Shown: positions 44,187-53,140, numbered from the stretch's first letter. The stretch is 64,000 bases of DNA from Paracidovorax wautersii (GCF_900113035.1 NZ_FONX01000017.1:1-64000); one strand, 5' to 3'. The notes: generated by a model from the sequence alone, not told the origin. Made by a program: numbers and translations.

Positions 44187-46124
44187 ATGACGACCACGTT
44201 CCCCCACCTGCTGCTGCGCCATGCCGCCGAGCGCCCCGACGCGCCGGCGCTGCGCGAGAAGGAATACGGCATCTGGCAGACCCGGACCTGGCGCGAGGCC
44301 GCGAGCACGGTGCGCCACATGGCCTGCGGCCTGCGCGCGCTGGGTTTCGAGCGGGGGCAGAACCTGGCGTTCGTGAGCGACAACCGGCCGCACGTCTATC
44401 TGGGCTTCGTCGCCGTGCAGAGCGTGGGCGGCGTGCCGATCCCGCTCTACCAGGACGCGGTGGCCGCCGAGATGGTGTTCGTCATGCAGGACGCGGACGT
44501 GGCCTTCGCCTTCGCCGAGAACCAGGAGCAGGTGGACAAGCTGCTCGAAGTGCGCGAATCGGTGCCGGGCATCGCCCACATCATCTACGACGACCCGCGC
44601 GGCCTGCGCCACTACGACCAGCCGGGCCTCGTCAGCACGGCCGAGCTGCTGGCCCTGGGCGCCGCCTGGGACCGCGAGCACCCCGGCGCCTGGGAAGCCC
44701 TGGCCGCGCAGGTGGAGCCCGATGACGTGTCGGTGATCCTCTACACCTCGGGCACCACCGGCCAGCCCAAGGGCGTGTGCCAGACGCATGCGAGCTTCAT
44801 CGCCTCGGCGCGCGGCGGCGTGGAGGTGGACGGCCTCTCGCCCGCCGACAACGTGATCTCGTACCTGCCGCCGGCCTGGGTGGGCGACCACCTTTTCTCC
44901 ACCGCGCAGTGGCTGGTGGCGGGCTTCACCATCAACTGCCCCGAATCGGCGGCCACGGTGCAGATCGACCTGCGCGAGATCGGCCCCACCTACTACTTCG
45001 CGCCGCCGCGCGTGTTCGAGGGCATGCTGACCTCGGTCTCCATCCGCATGGAAGACGCCTCGGCCCCCAAGCGCTGGCTGTTCGAGCGCTGCATGGCGCT
45101 GGCGCGCCGCGTGGGCGCCGACCTGCTCGACGGCAAGCCCGTGGGCGGCTGGGACCGCTTCTGCTACGCGCTCGCCGACGCGGCCATCTACGGCCCGCTG
45201 CGCAACGTGATGGGCCTGTCGCGCATCCGCGTGGCCTACACGGCGGGTGCGGCCATCGGGCCGGACCTGTTCCGCTTCTTCCGCTCCATCGGCGTGAACC
45301 TCAAGCAGCTCTACGGCCAGACCGAGACCTGCGCCTACGTCTGCATCCAGCGTAACGGGCAGGTGCAGCTGAACACCGTGGGCTCGGCGGCGCCGGGCAT
45401 CGAGCTGAAGATCGCCGACAACGGCGAGGTGCTGGTCAAGGGCGTGTCGGTGCTCAAGGAGTACTACAAGCGCCCCGACGCCACGGCCGAGGTGATCGAC
45501 GCGGCCGGCTGGTTCCGCACCGGCGATGCGGGCGTGATCGATGCCGCCGGCCAGCTGCGCATCATCGACCGCGCCAAGGACGTGGGCCGGCTGGCGGGCG
45601 GCGCCATGTTCGCGCCCAACTACATCGAGAACAAGCTCAAGTTCTTCCCGTACATCAAGGAGGCCGTGTGCTTCGGCCACGGGCGCGATCAGGTCTGCGC
45701 CTTCGTCAACATCGACTTCGAGGCCGTGGGCAACTGGGCCGAGCGCCAGGGCCTGCCCTACGGCGGCTACGTCGATCTGGCGGCCAAGCCGCAGGTGATC
45801 GCGCTCATCGGCGACTGCATCGCCCAGGTGAATGCCGACCTCGCCGCCGAGCCCGGCATGGCCGACACGCAGGTGGCGCGCTTCCTCGTGCTGCACAAGG
45901 AGCTGGACCCGGACGACGACGAGCTGACCCGCACCCGCAAGGTGCGCCGCAAGTTCGTGGCCGAGAAATACGGCGTGCTGGTCGATGCGCTCTACGCCGG
46001 CCGCACCGAGCAGTTCATCGAGACGCAGGTGAAGTTCGAGGACGGCCGCAAGGGCAGCGTCAGCGCCACGCTGCAGCTGGCCGACGCCCGCACCTCCCCC
46101 GCTGCCGCGCAGCGCGCCGCCTGA
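44187..46124 (+). CDS. AMP-dependent acyl-CoA synthetase (long-chain fatty acid-CoA ligase type)
   Basis: 645 residues, ANL superfamily. P-loop ILYTSGTTGQPKGV (~190-203), LYGQTETCAY, GWFRTGDAG and IIDRAKDVGRLAGG cover motifs A3 to A8. The terminal hinge and the QLADARTSP tail are present. Forms an acyl-AMP, then acyl-CoA. First gene of a cluster with a full Liv-type ABC transporter and a PaaK-like ligase, so it probably activates the acid the transporter imports. The acid itself (aromatic or fatty) is not defined. ATAGGAG precedes the ATG. Confidence 0.88.
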   Translation: MTTTFPHLLLRHAAERPDAPALREKEYGIWQTRTWREAASTVRHMACGLRALGFERGQNLAFVSDNRPHVYLGFVAVQSVGGVPIPLYQDAVAAEMVFVMQDADVAFAFAENQEQVDKLLEVRESVPGIAHIIYDDPRGLRHYDQPGLVSTAELLALGAAWDREHPGAWEALAAQVEPDDVSVILYTSGTTGQPKGVCQTHASFIASARGGVEVDGLSPADNVISYLPPAWVGDHLFSTAQWLVAGFTINCPESAATVQIDLREIGPTYYFAPPRVFEGMLTSVSIRMEDASAPKRWLFERCMALARRVGADLLDGKPVGGWDRFCYALADAAIYGPLRNVMGLSRIRVAYTAGAAIGPDLFRFFRSIGVNLKQLYGQTETCAYVCIQRNGQVQLNTVGSAAPGIELKIADNGEVLVKGVSVLKEYYKRPDATAEVIDAAGWFRTGDAGVIDAAGQLRIIDRAKDVGRLAGGAMFAPNYIENKLKFFPYIKEAVCFGHGRDQVCAFVNIDFEAVGNWAERQGLPYGGYVDLAAKPQVIALIGDCIAQVNADLAAEPGMADTQVARFLVLHKELDPDDDELTRTRKVRRKFVAEKYGVLVDALYAGRTEQFIETQVKFEDGRKGSVSATLQLADARTSPAAAQRAA

Positions 46125-46158
46125 CGCGCCCCCATCAAGCACCGCAACGACGGCCCCC

Positions 46159-46947
46159 ATGACCACACCCAAGAAGATCGGCGACGTCATCCTCGACGTG
46201 CGCAACATCAGCCTGCGGTTCGGCGGCGTGAAGGCGCTGACCGACATCTCGTTCGACGTGCGCGAGCACGAGATCCGCGCCATCATCGGCCCCAACGGCG
46301 CGGGCAAGAGCTCCATGCTCAACTGCATCAACGGCGTCTATGCGCCGCAGGAAGGCTCCATCACCTTCCGCGGCCAGACCTTCTCGCACATGAACAGCCG
46401 CCAGGTGGCCGAGATGGGCGTGGCGCGCACCTTCCAGAACCTGGCGCTCTTCAAGGGCATGAGCGTGATCGACAACATCATGTCGGGCCGCAACCTGAAG
46501 ATCAAAAGCAACCTGCTGCTGCAGGCGCTGCGCTGGGGGCCGGCCGAGCACGAGGAGATCCGCCACCGCGAATTCGTCGAACACATCATCGACTTCCTGG
46601 AGATCCAGGCCTGGCGCAAGACCCCCGTGGGCCAGCTGCCCTACGGCCTGCAAAAGCGCGTGGACCTGGGCCGCGCCCTCGCCATGGAGCCGCAGGTGCT
46701 GCTGCTGGACGAGCCGATGGCGGGCATGAACGTCGAGGAAAAGCAGGACATGTGCCGCTTCGTGCTCGACGTGAACGACGAGTTCGGCACCACCATCGTG
46801 CTCATCGAGCACGACATGGGCGTGGTGATGGACATCTCCGACCGCGTGGTCGTGCTGGATTACGGCAAGAAGATCGGCGACGGCACGCCGGACGAAGTGC
46901 GCAGAAACGAAGACGTGATCAGCGCCTATCTCGGCACATCGCACTGA
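46159..46947 (+). CDS. ABC transporter ATP-binding protein, LivG-type
   Basis: 262 residues. Walker A GPNGAGKSS, LivG-specific ARTFQNLALFKGMSV, signature LPYGLQKRVDLGRAL (a variant of LSYGxQ), Walker B VLLLDEPMAGM, and H-loop IVLIEHDMGVV. Hydrolyses ATP to power uptake with the permeases at 46956 and 47917. 34 bp after the ligase gene, 8 bp before livH-type gene. Confidence 0.93.
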   Translation: MTTPKKIGDVILDVRNISLRFGGVKALTDISFDVREHEIRAIIGPNGAGKSSMLNCINGVYAPQEGSITFRGQTFSHMNSRQVAEMGVARTFQNLALFKGMSVIDNIMSGRNLKIKSNLLLQALRWGPAEHEEIRHREFVEHIIDFLEIQAWRKTPVGQLPYGLQKRVDLGRALAMEPQVLLLDEPMAGMNVEEKQDMCRFVLDVNDEFGTTIVLIEHDMGVVMDISDRVVVLDYGKKIGDGTPDEVRRNEDVISAYLGTSH

Positions 46948-46955
46948 GGACCACC

Positions 46956-47885
46956 ATGGCATTCTTTCTGGAAACCCTCATCGGCGGCCTCATGGCCGGC
47001 ATGCTGTATTCGCTGGTGGCGCTGGGCTTCGTGCTGATCTACAAAGCCTCGGGCGTCTTCAACTTCGCGCAGGGGGCGATGGTGCTGTTCGCCGCGCTCG
47101 CGATGGCGCGGCTCTCGGAATGGATTCCGAAGTGGACCGGCATCGAGAGCGCCCTTTTCGCCGGCGTCGTGGCCTTCATCCTGGCGGGCGCGCTCATGTT
47201 CATCGTGGCCTGGTGCATCGAACGTCTGGTGCTGCGCCATCTGGTGAACCAGGAAGGCGCTACCCTGCTCATGGCGACGCTGGGCATCACCTACTTCCTG
47301 GAAGGCCTGGGCCAGACGATTTTCGGCAGCGACATCTACAAGATCGACATCGGCATGCCCAAGGAGCCGATCTTCGCGTTCGATTCGATCTTCGAAGGCG
47401 GCGTACTTATCAACAAGGAAGACGTGATCGCCGCCGCCATCGCCGCCGGCCTGGTGATCCTGCTGAGCGTCTTCTTCCAGAAGACCTCCACCGGCCGCGC
47501 GCTGCGCGCCGTGGCGGACGACCACCAGGCGGCGCAGTCCATCGGCATTCCGCTCAACCGCATCTGGGTGATCGTGTGGTGCGTGGCGGGCGTGGTGGCG
47601 CTGGTGGCCGGAATGATCTGGGGCAGCAAGCTGGGCGTGCAGTTCTCGCTCACCACGGTGGCGCTGCGCGCACTGCCAGTGGTGATCCTGGGCGGCCTCA
47701 CCTCGGTGCCGGGCGCCATCCTGGGCGGGCTGATCATCGGCGTGGGCGAGAAGCTATCCGAGGTGTACCTGGGACCGTTCGTGGGCGGGGGCATCGAGAT
47801 CTGGTTCGCGTATGTGCTGGCGCTGGTCTTCCTCCTCTTCAGGCCCCAGGGCTTGTTCGGAGAGAAGATCATTGACCGCGTGTAA
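46956..47885 (+). CDS. ABC transporter permease, LivH-type
   Basis: 309 residues, about eight membrane helices. LYSLVALGFVLIYKASGVFNFAQGAMV is the LivH N-terminal hallmark (8-34), and RAVADDHQAAQSIGIPLNRIW is the cytoplasmic EAA-like loop. Inner-membrane permease of the branched-chain amino acid/aromatic acid class. The gap to the ATPase gene is 8 bp. Confidence 0.92.
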   Translation: MAFFLETLIGGLMAGMLYSLVALGFVLIYKASGVFNFAQGAMVLFAALAMARLSEWIPKWTGIESALFAGVVAFILAGALMFIVAWCIERLVLRHLVNQEGATLLMATLGITYFLEGLGQTIFGSDIYKIDIGMPKEPIFAFDSIFEGGVLINKEDVIAAAIAAGLVILLSVFFQKTSTGRALRAVADDHQAAQSIGIPLNRIWVIVWCVAGVVALVAGMIWGSKLGVQFSLTTVALRALPVVILGGLTSVPGAILGGLIIGVGEKLSEVYLGPFVGGGIEIWFAYVLALVFLLFRPQGLFGEKIIDRV

Positions 47886-47916
47886 CCCATAACGACCAGA
47901 ACACAGGAGACACGCC

Positions 47917-48993
47917 ATGATCTACCGCGAAAACGGCCAGTTCAAGACGAGCTACCGCGCCGACCAGCAGATCTTTCCCATCGCGCAGGACCGCATCGCC
48001 ATCGCGGTGCTGCTGGCGGTGGCCTTCGTCGCCGTGCCGATGCTGGCAAGCGATTATTTCTTCCGCGCCATCCTGATCCCGCTGGTCATCATGTCGATGG
48101 CGGCGCTGGGGGTGAACATCCTCGTGGGCTACTGCGGGCAGATCTCGCTGGGCTCCGGTGCATTCATGGCCGTGGGCGCCTACGGGGCCTACAACTTCTT
48201 CGTGCGGCTGCCGGGCCTGCCGCTCATTCCCGCCATCGTGCTGGGCGGGCTGTGCGCCACGTTCTTCGGCATCCTCTTCGGGCTGCCGAGCCTGCGCGTG
48301 AAGGGGCTGTACCTTGCAGTGGCGACGCTGGCAGCGCAGTTCTTCAGCGACTGGATGTTCCTGCGCATCAAGTGGTTCACCAACCATTCCGACTCGGGCT
48401 CGGTGTCGGTCAACGGACTGCAGGTGCTCGGCATGCCCATCGAGAGCGCGCAGTCCAAGTACCTCTTCTGCCTGGCCCTGCTCGTGGTGGTGGCGCTGCT
48501 GGCCAAGAACCTGGTGCGCGGCGCGGTGGGCCGCGAGTGGATGGCCATCCGCGACATGGACGTGGCCGCCGCAGTGATCGGCATCCGCCCCATGTACGCC
48601 AAGCTCAGCGCCTTCGCTGTCAGCTCGTTCATCGTCGGCATGGCCGGCGCGCTGTGGGCCTTCGTGCACCTGGGTGCGTGGGAGCCTGCAGCGTTCTCGG
48701 TCGAGGTGTCCTTCCGGCTGCTGTTCATGGTGATCATCGGCGGACTGGGCTCGATCATGGGCGGCTTCTTCGGTGCGGCGTTCATCGTGGTGCTGCCCAT
48801 CGTGCTCAACCAGTTCCTGCCGGCACTGCTCAGCCTGTTCGGCATCGGCATCTCCACGGCCGGCGTGTCGCATGCCGAGCTGATGATCTTCGGCGCGCTC
48901 ATCGTGTGGTTCCTCATCGTCGAGCCGCACGGCCTGGCCAAGCTGTGGTCCACGGCCAAGCAGAAGCTGCGCCTCTGGCCCTTCCCGCACTGA
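47917..48993 (+). CDS. ABC transporter permease, LivM-type
   Basis: 358 residues, about nine membrane helices after a ~30-residue soluble N-terminus. GVNILVGYCGQISLGSGAFMAVGAY (about 63-87) and REWMAIRDMDVAAAVIGI are LivM signatures. Pairs with the LivH-type permease. Followed by a 181-bp gap carrying a family repeat and then the binding-protein gene. Confidence 0.92.
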   Translation: MIYRENGQFKTSYRADQQIFPIAQDRIAIAVLLAVAFVAVPMLASDYFFRAILIPLVIMSMAALGVNILVGYCGQISLGSGAFMAVGAYGAYNFFVRLPGLPLIPAIVLGGLCATFFGILFGLPSLRVKGLYLAVATLAAQFFSDWMFLRIKWFTNHSDSGSVSVNGLQVLGMPIESAQSKYLFCLALLVVVALLAKNLVRGAVGREWMAIRDMDVAAAVIGIRPMYAKLSAFAVSSFIVGMAGALWAFVHLGAWEPAAFSVEVSFRLLFMVIIGGLGSIMGGFFGAAFIVVLPIVLNQFLPALLSLFGIGISTAGVSHAELMIFGALIVWFLIVEPHGLAKLWSTAKQKLRLWPFPH

Positions 48994-49005
48994 CATGACA
49001 CACCA

Positions 49006-49096
49006 CCCTGAGTCGCTTCGCGCCCCCCTTCTCTCGCTACGCGGGAAGGGGGACGACGCCCTCGCTGCGGGGCGGCGCTTGTTCGGCGTCCCGCCG
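49006..49096. repeat. CCCTGAG...CGACGCC palindromic repeat, copy A
   Basis: CCCTGAGTCGCTTCGCGC, then CCCCCTTC (49024-49031) pairing with GAAGGGGG (49045-49052), GACGACGCC, and a second GC-rich hairpin to GGCGTC (49085-49090). Same plan as copies at 50508-50620 and 51536-51634. Lies between the LivM-type permease and the binding protein. Confidence 0.7.
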
Positions 49097-49174
49097 ATGT
49101 ACCGCGCCCGCTGGACTGAAAGGCTTGCCCATTCCCCCCGTGCTTCAGACCATTCAATTTCCAAGGAGAGACAA

Positions 49175-50500
49175 ATGAAGCTTTCGAAACTCGTGATCGC
49201 TGCCCTCGTGGCGGCAGGCAGTGTGTCCGTGGCGACCAGCGCCTTCGCGCAGGCCAAGGAGCAGTTCTTTCCACTGCTGTCGTACCGCACAGGGCCGTAT
49301 GCGCCCAACGGCGTGCCGTGGGCCAACGGCAAGCAGGACTACATCAAGATGATCAACGCCCGGGACGGCGGCGTGAACGGCGTCAAGCTCACGTTCGAGG
49401 AATGCGAGACCGGCTACGCCACCGACCGCGGCGTGGAGTGCTATGAGCGCCTGAAGAGCCGCCCCGGCGTGGCGCTGTTCGACCCGCAGGCCACCGGCAT
49501 CACCTTCGCCCTGACCGAAAAAGCCCCGGTGGACAAGATCCCGCTGATGACGCTGGGCTACGGCCTGTCGGTCGCGCAGGACGGGATGGCCTTCAAGTGG
49601 AACTTCCCCTTCATGGGCAGCTACTGGACGGGCGCGGACATCCTGATCCAGCACATCGGCAAGCAGGCCGGCGGACTGGACAAACTCAAGGGCAAGAAGA
49701 TCGCGCTGGTCTATCACGACAGCCCGTTCGGCAAGGAGCCCATTCCCGTGCTGCAGGAACGCGCCAAGATGCACGGCTTCGAGCTGCAGATGCTGCCCGT
49801 GACCGCCCCTGGCGTCGAGCAGAAAGCCACCTGGCTGCAGGTGCGCCAGAGCCGCCCCGACTACGTGCTTCTGTGGGGCTGGGGCGTGATGAACTCCACA
49901 GCGCTGAAAGAAGCGCAGGCCACGGGTTTCCCCCGCGACAAGCTCTATGGCGTGTGGTGGGCCGGTGCCGAGCCCGATGTGCGCGACGTGGGCGAAGGCG
50001 CCAAGGGCTACCACGCGCTGGCGCTGAACGGCTACGGCACGCAGTCCAAGGTGATCCAGGACATCCTGAAGAACGTGCACGACAAGGGCCAGGGCACAGG
50101 GCCGAAGGACGAAGTGGGCTCGGTGCTGTACACGCGCGGCGTGATCATCCAGATGCTGGCCGTGGAGTCCGTGCGCCGCGCGCAGGAGCGCTTCGGCAAG
50201 GGCAAGGTCATGACGGGCGAGCAGGTGCGCTGGGGCATGGAGAACCTGGCGCTCGACCAGAAGCGGCTTGACGCGCTGGGCTTCACCGACATCATGCGGC
50301 CTCTGTCCACGAGTTGCTCCGACCACATGGGATCGACCTGGGCCCGCGTGCACACCTGGGACGGCAAGAAGTGGAACTTCTCCTCCGACTGGTACCAGGC
50401 GGACGAGCAGATCCTGAAACCCATGATCAAGGCCGGCTCCGACAAGTACCTGGCCGACAAGAAGATGACGCGGCGCGACGCGGCCGACTGCCAGTCTTGA
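49175..50500 (+). CDS. ABC transporter substrate-binding protein (Liv/aromatic-acid type)
   Basis: 441 residues, longer than LivJ/LivK (~370). Signal peptide MKLSKLVIAALVAAGSVSV..., cleavage about AFA-Q (residue 26). Type I periplasmic-binding fold: YKLR-like SYRTGPYAPNG near the N-terminus, GVNGVKLTFEECETGY, FFDPQATGI-like LFDPQATGIT, KKIALVYHDSPFGKEP. Binds the substrate in the periplasm and delivers it to the permeases. CCAAGGAGAG precedes the ATG. Flanked on both sides by the palindromic repeat, which may set its transcript stability. Confidence 0.91.
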   Translation: MKLSKLVIAALVAAGSVSVATSAFAQAKEQFFPLLSYRTGPYAPNGVPWANGKQDYIKMINARDGGVNGVKLTFEECETGYATDRGVECYERLKSRPGVALFDPQATGITFALTEKAPVDKIPLMTLGYGLSVAQDGMAFKWNFPFMGSYWTGADILIQHIGKQAGGLDKLKGKKIALVYHDSPFGKEPIPVLQERAKMHGFELQMLPVTAPGVEQKATWLQVRQSRPDYVLLWGWGVMNSTALKEAQATGFPRDKLYGVWWAGAEPDVRDVGEGAKGYHALALNGYGTQSKVIQDILKNVHDKGQGTGPKDEVGSVLYTRGVIIQMLAVESVRRAQERFGKGKVMTGEQVRWGMENLALDQKRLDALGFTDIMRPLSTSCSDHMGSTWARVHTWDGKKWNFSSDWYQADEQILKPMIKAGSDKYLADKKMTRRDAADCQS

Positions 50501-50507
50501 GATCAAC

Positions 50508-50620
50508 CCCCTGAGGCGCTGCGCGCCTTCTCCCTTCTCTTCTCTCTTGGCGCTGCGCGCCGAGGGAAGAGGGACGACGCCAGCAGCCCGGCAAAGCCGC
50601 TTCTGCGGCGTCTGCTGGCG
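50508..50620. repeat. CCCTGAG...CGACGCC palindromic repeat, copy B
   Basis: CCCTGAGGCGCTGCGCGCCT, a CT-rich arm and GAGGGAAGAGGGACGACGCC, then a second hairpin CGCCAGCAG (50578-50586) with CTGCTGGCG (50612-50620) around GGCAAAGCC. Situated directly after the binding-protein stop. Confidence 0.7.
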
Positions 50621-50711
50621 TGGTCCGCGCCGGTTTTCCAGGCTGTTTTACAGCCGCCAGCCGAAAGCGCTGCACGGCAGCCCTTCCGATTGGCACAGCG
50701 AAGGCAACACC

Positions 50712-51521
50712 ATGGAACCCAAGAACATCGTCCTGAACGTCAACGGCATCGAGGTCATCTACAACCACGTGATCCTGGTGCTCAAGGGCGTGTCGCTGCA
50801 GGTGCCCGAAGGCGGCATCGTCGCCCTGCTGGGCGGCAACGGCGCGGGCAAGACCACCACGCTGCGCGCCATCTCCAGTCTGCTGCAGGGCCAGCGCGGC
50901 GCGGTCACCAAGGGCAGCATCGAGCTGCGCGGCGAGCGCATCGAGAACCTCTCGCCCGTCGATCTGGTGCGGCGTGGCGTGGTGCAGGTGATGGAGGGGC
51001 GCCACTGCTTCGCCCACCTGACCATCGAAGAGAACCTGATGACGGGCTCGTACACCCGCACCGACCGCGCCGAGATCGCGGCCAATCTGGAGAAGGTGTA
51101 CACCTACTTTCCGCGCCTGAAGACCCGCCGCACGTCGCAGGCGGCCTACACCTCGGGCGGCGAGCAGCAGATGTGCGCCATCGGCCGCGCACTGATGGCC
51201 AATCCGAGCATGGTGCTGCTGGACGAACCCTCCATGGGCCTGGCGCCGCAGATCGTCGATGAGGTGTTCCACATCGTCAAAGACCTGAACGCCCGGGAGA
51301 AAGTGACCTTCCTGCTGGCCGAGCAGAACACCGGCATGGCGCTGAAGTACGCCGACTACGGCTACATCATGGAAAGCGGCCGCGTGGTGATGGACGGCGC
51401 GGCCGTCGATCTGGCCAGCAACGAGGACGTCAAGGAGTTCTACCTGGGCATGGGCGGCGGCGAGCGCAAGAGCTTCCGCGACGTCAAGAGCTACAAGCGG
51501 CGCAAGCGGTGGCTGGCCTAG
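50712..51521 (+). CDS. ABC transporter ATP-binding protein, LivF-type
   Basis: 269 residues. Walker A GGNGAGKTT, LivF-specific VVQVMEGRHCFAHLTIEENL, a diverged signature YTSGGEQQMCAIGRALM, Walker B VLLDEPSMGLAP, and H-loop switch with Gln (FLLAEQNTGMAL), as usual in LivF. The C-terminal ~20 residues are basic (KSYKRRKRWLA), longer than LivF of E. coli. Completes the transporter. Confidence 0.92.
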   Translation: MEPKNIVLNVNGIEVIYNHVILVLKGVSLQVPEGGIVALLGGNGAGKTTTLRAISSLLQGQRGAVTKGSIELRGERIENLSPVDLVRRGVVQVMEGRHCFAHLTIEENLMTGSYTRTDRAEIAANLEKVYTYFPRLKTRRTSQAAYTSGGEQQMCAIGRALMANPSMVLLDEPSMGLAPQIVDEVFHIVKDLNAREKVTFLLAEQNTGMALKYADYGYIMESGRVVMDGAAVDLASNEDVKEFYLGMGGGERKSFRDVKSYKRRKRWLA

Positions 51522-51535
51522 AGGAGGTGTTCATC

Positions 51536-51634
51536 CCCCTGAGGCGCTGCGCGCCTTCCCCCTTCTCTCGGCTCGCTGCGCGATCCGGGAAGGGGGACGC
51601 CGCCAGTGGACTGGCAAAGCCAGATCCACGGCGG
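51536..51634. repeat. CCCTGAG...CGACGCC palindromic repeat, copy C
   Basis: CCCTGAGGCGCTGCGCGCCT, CCCCCTTCTCTCGG pairing with GGGAAGGGGG, then CGCCAGTGGACTGGC-AAA-GCCAGATCCACGGCG as a near-perfect second hairpin (51601-51632). Located 14 bp after the LivF-type gene. Confidence 0.7.
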
Positions 51635-51679
51635 CCCTGGCCTGGGGCCGTGCGGCGGTGAATGCAGTGCCATGTGGCT

Positions 51680-51730
51680 TTAGCCATCCTTTCAATTTCC
51701 ATAGCAACTCGCGCTTGACGGACAAGCGCC
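51680..51730. repeat. Dispersed palindrome with GCGCTTG/CAAGCGC hairpin
   Basis: AT-rich CAATTTCCATAGCAACTC followed by GCGCTTG (51711-51717), ACGGA, CAAGCGC (51723-51729). The 7-bp stem with a five-base loop is the same as in the terminator after ohr. Lies in the 248-bp gap before the PaaK-like gene. Confidence 0.6.
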
Positions 51731-51769
51731 AGCGGCCGATTCATTAAAGACCCACGCAGGAGTTCCGGC

Positions 51770-53017
51770 ATGAGCACCTTCCACGACGTCCTGGAGACCC
51801 GCCCCCCGCAGGAGCGCGAGGCCGCGCTGCTGGCCGCGCTGCCCGGGCAGATCGCGCAGGCGCAGCGGCGCTCGGCCGCGTTCGCCGAGATCCTGGCGGG
51901 CGTGGAGGCGGGCGACGTCGCCAGCCGCCAGGCGCTGGCCCGGCTGCCCGTCACGCGCAAGCACGAGCTGCTGGAGCGCCAGCAGGCGCAGCGCGCGCGC
52001 GACGTGTTCGGCGGCTTCAGCGCGCTGGCCTTCGGCGCGGGCATGCCGCGCGTCTTCGCCAGCCCCGGCACGATCTACGAGCCCGAAGGCACGCGGCGCG
52101 ACTACTGGCGCATGGCGCGGGCGCTGCACGCGGCGGGCTTTCGCGCAGGCGAGCTGGTCCACAACAGCTTCAGCTACCACTTCGTTCCGGCCGGCTCGAT
52201 GATGGAAAGCGGCGCGCAGGCGCTGGGCTGCACCGTGTTCGCAGGCGGCACCGGCCAGACCGAGCAGCAGGTGCAGGCCATGGCCGACCTGCGCCCGGCC
52301 GGCTACGCGGGCACGCCGAGCTTTCTCAAGATCATTCTGGAAAAGGCCGCCGAGCTGGGTGTGGCCCTGCCCAGCCTGGCCAAGGCGCTGGTGTCGGGCG
52401 AGGCCTTCCCGCCCTCGCTGCGCGACTGGTTCGCCGAGCGCGGCGTGGCCGGCTACCAGTGCTACGCCACGGCCGACCTGGGCCTGGTGGCCTACGAGAC
52501 CAGCGCCCGCGAAGGCCTGGTGCTCGACGAAGGCGTGATCGTGGAGATCGTGCGCCCGGGCACCGGCGACCCGGTGCCCGAAGGCGAGGTCGGCGAGGTG
52601 GTGGTCACCACGCTCAACCCCGACTACCCGCTGATCCGCTTCGGCACCGGCGACCTCTCTGCCGTGCTGCCCGGGCCCTGCCCCACCGGCCGCACCAACA
52701 CGCGCATCCGCGGCTGGCTGGGCCGCGCCGACCAGACCACCAAGGTGCGCGGCATGTTCGTGCACCCCGGCCAGATCGCCGCCGTGGCCAAGCGCTTTCC
52801 GCAGGTGCTGCGCGCGCGGCTGGTGGTGAGCGGCGAGATGGCCAACGACCAGATGCTGCTGCGGGTCGAATCGGCCGAAACCTCCGGCGGCCTGGCCGAG
52901 CAGCTCGCCGCCGCCGTGCGCGAGGTGACCAAGCTGCGCTGCGAGGTGCAGGTCACGCCGCCCGGCTCCCTGCCCAACGATGGCCGCGTGATCGAGGACG
53001 CGCGCAGCTACCGCTAG
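51770..53017 (+). CDS. PaaK-like phenylacetate/aryl-CoA ligase family protein
   Basis: 415 residues, the size of PaaK. The P-loop region reads ASPGTIYEPEG instead of the usual SSGTTG-x-P, so nucleotide binding may be altered. Later motifs are kept: YATADLGLVAYET (YG-E region), PLIRFGTGDLSAV (adenosine-binding Asp), GRADQTTKVRGMFVHPGQI and the terminal DGRVIEDAR. GCAGGAG lies before the ATG. It ends the Liv/ligase cluster. Most likely activates a carboxylic acid imported by that transporter; the diverged P-loop makes the reaction uncertain. Confidence 0.82.
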   Translation: MSTFHDVLETRPPQEREAALLAALPGQIAQAQRRSAAFAEILAGVEAGDVASRQALARLPVTRKHELLERQQAQRARDVFGGFSALAFGAGMPRVFASPGTIYEPEGTRRDYWRMARALHAAGFRAGELVHNSFSYHFVPAGSMMESGAQALGCTVFAGGTGQTEQQVQAMADLRPAGYAGTPSFLKIILEKAAELGVALPSLAKALVSGEAFPPSLRDWFAERGVAGYQCYATADLGLVAYETSAREGLVLDEGVIVEIVRPGTGDPVPEGEVGEVVVTTLNPDYPLIRFGTGDLSAVLPGPCPTGRTNTRIRGWLGRADQTTKVRGMFVHPGQIAAVAKRFPQVLRARLVVSGEMANDQMLLRVESAETSGGLAEQLAAAVREVTKLRCEVQVTPPGSLPNDGRVIEDARSYR

Positions 53018-53102
53018 CTAGCTAGCGAGCGGCGGCCCGGGCCCCGTTCGCGGTACGTTCCCGCGCACATCGCCTGCTTATACGTAGAACCCACATGCTC
53101 CG

Positions 53103-53140
53103 CTTTCAATAGCATCAGGCCCAGCAAATACAAGCGCTCC
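53103..53140. repeat. Degenerate dispersed repeat
   Basis: CTTTCAATAGCATCAGGC followed by ACAAGCGCTCCAGGGC shows the CAATAGC and CAAGCGCT pieces of the AT-cored family in degraded form. It sits in the 227-bp gap before the Bug gene; a GCTAGCTAGCTAGC run directly after the ligase stop (53014-53027) is also present. Confidence 0.4.

Noticed and set aside
44076-46331. 751-residue minus-strand frame opposite the acyl-CoA synthetase
   Set aside because: Shadow of a well-conserved ANL enzyme; no motif of its own.
52998-53030. GCTAGCTAGCTAGC run as a possible regulatory repeat
   Set aside because: Only three and a half units, next to a stop codon; too short to distinguish from chance.
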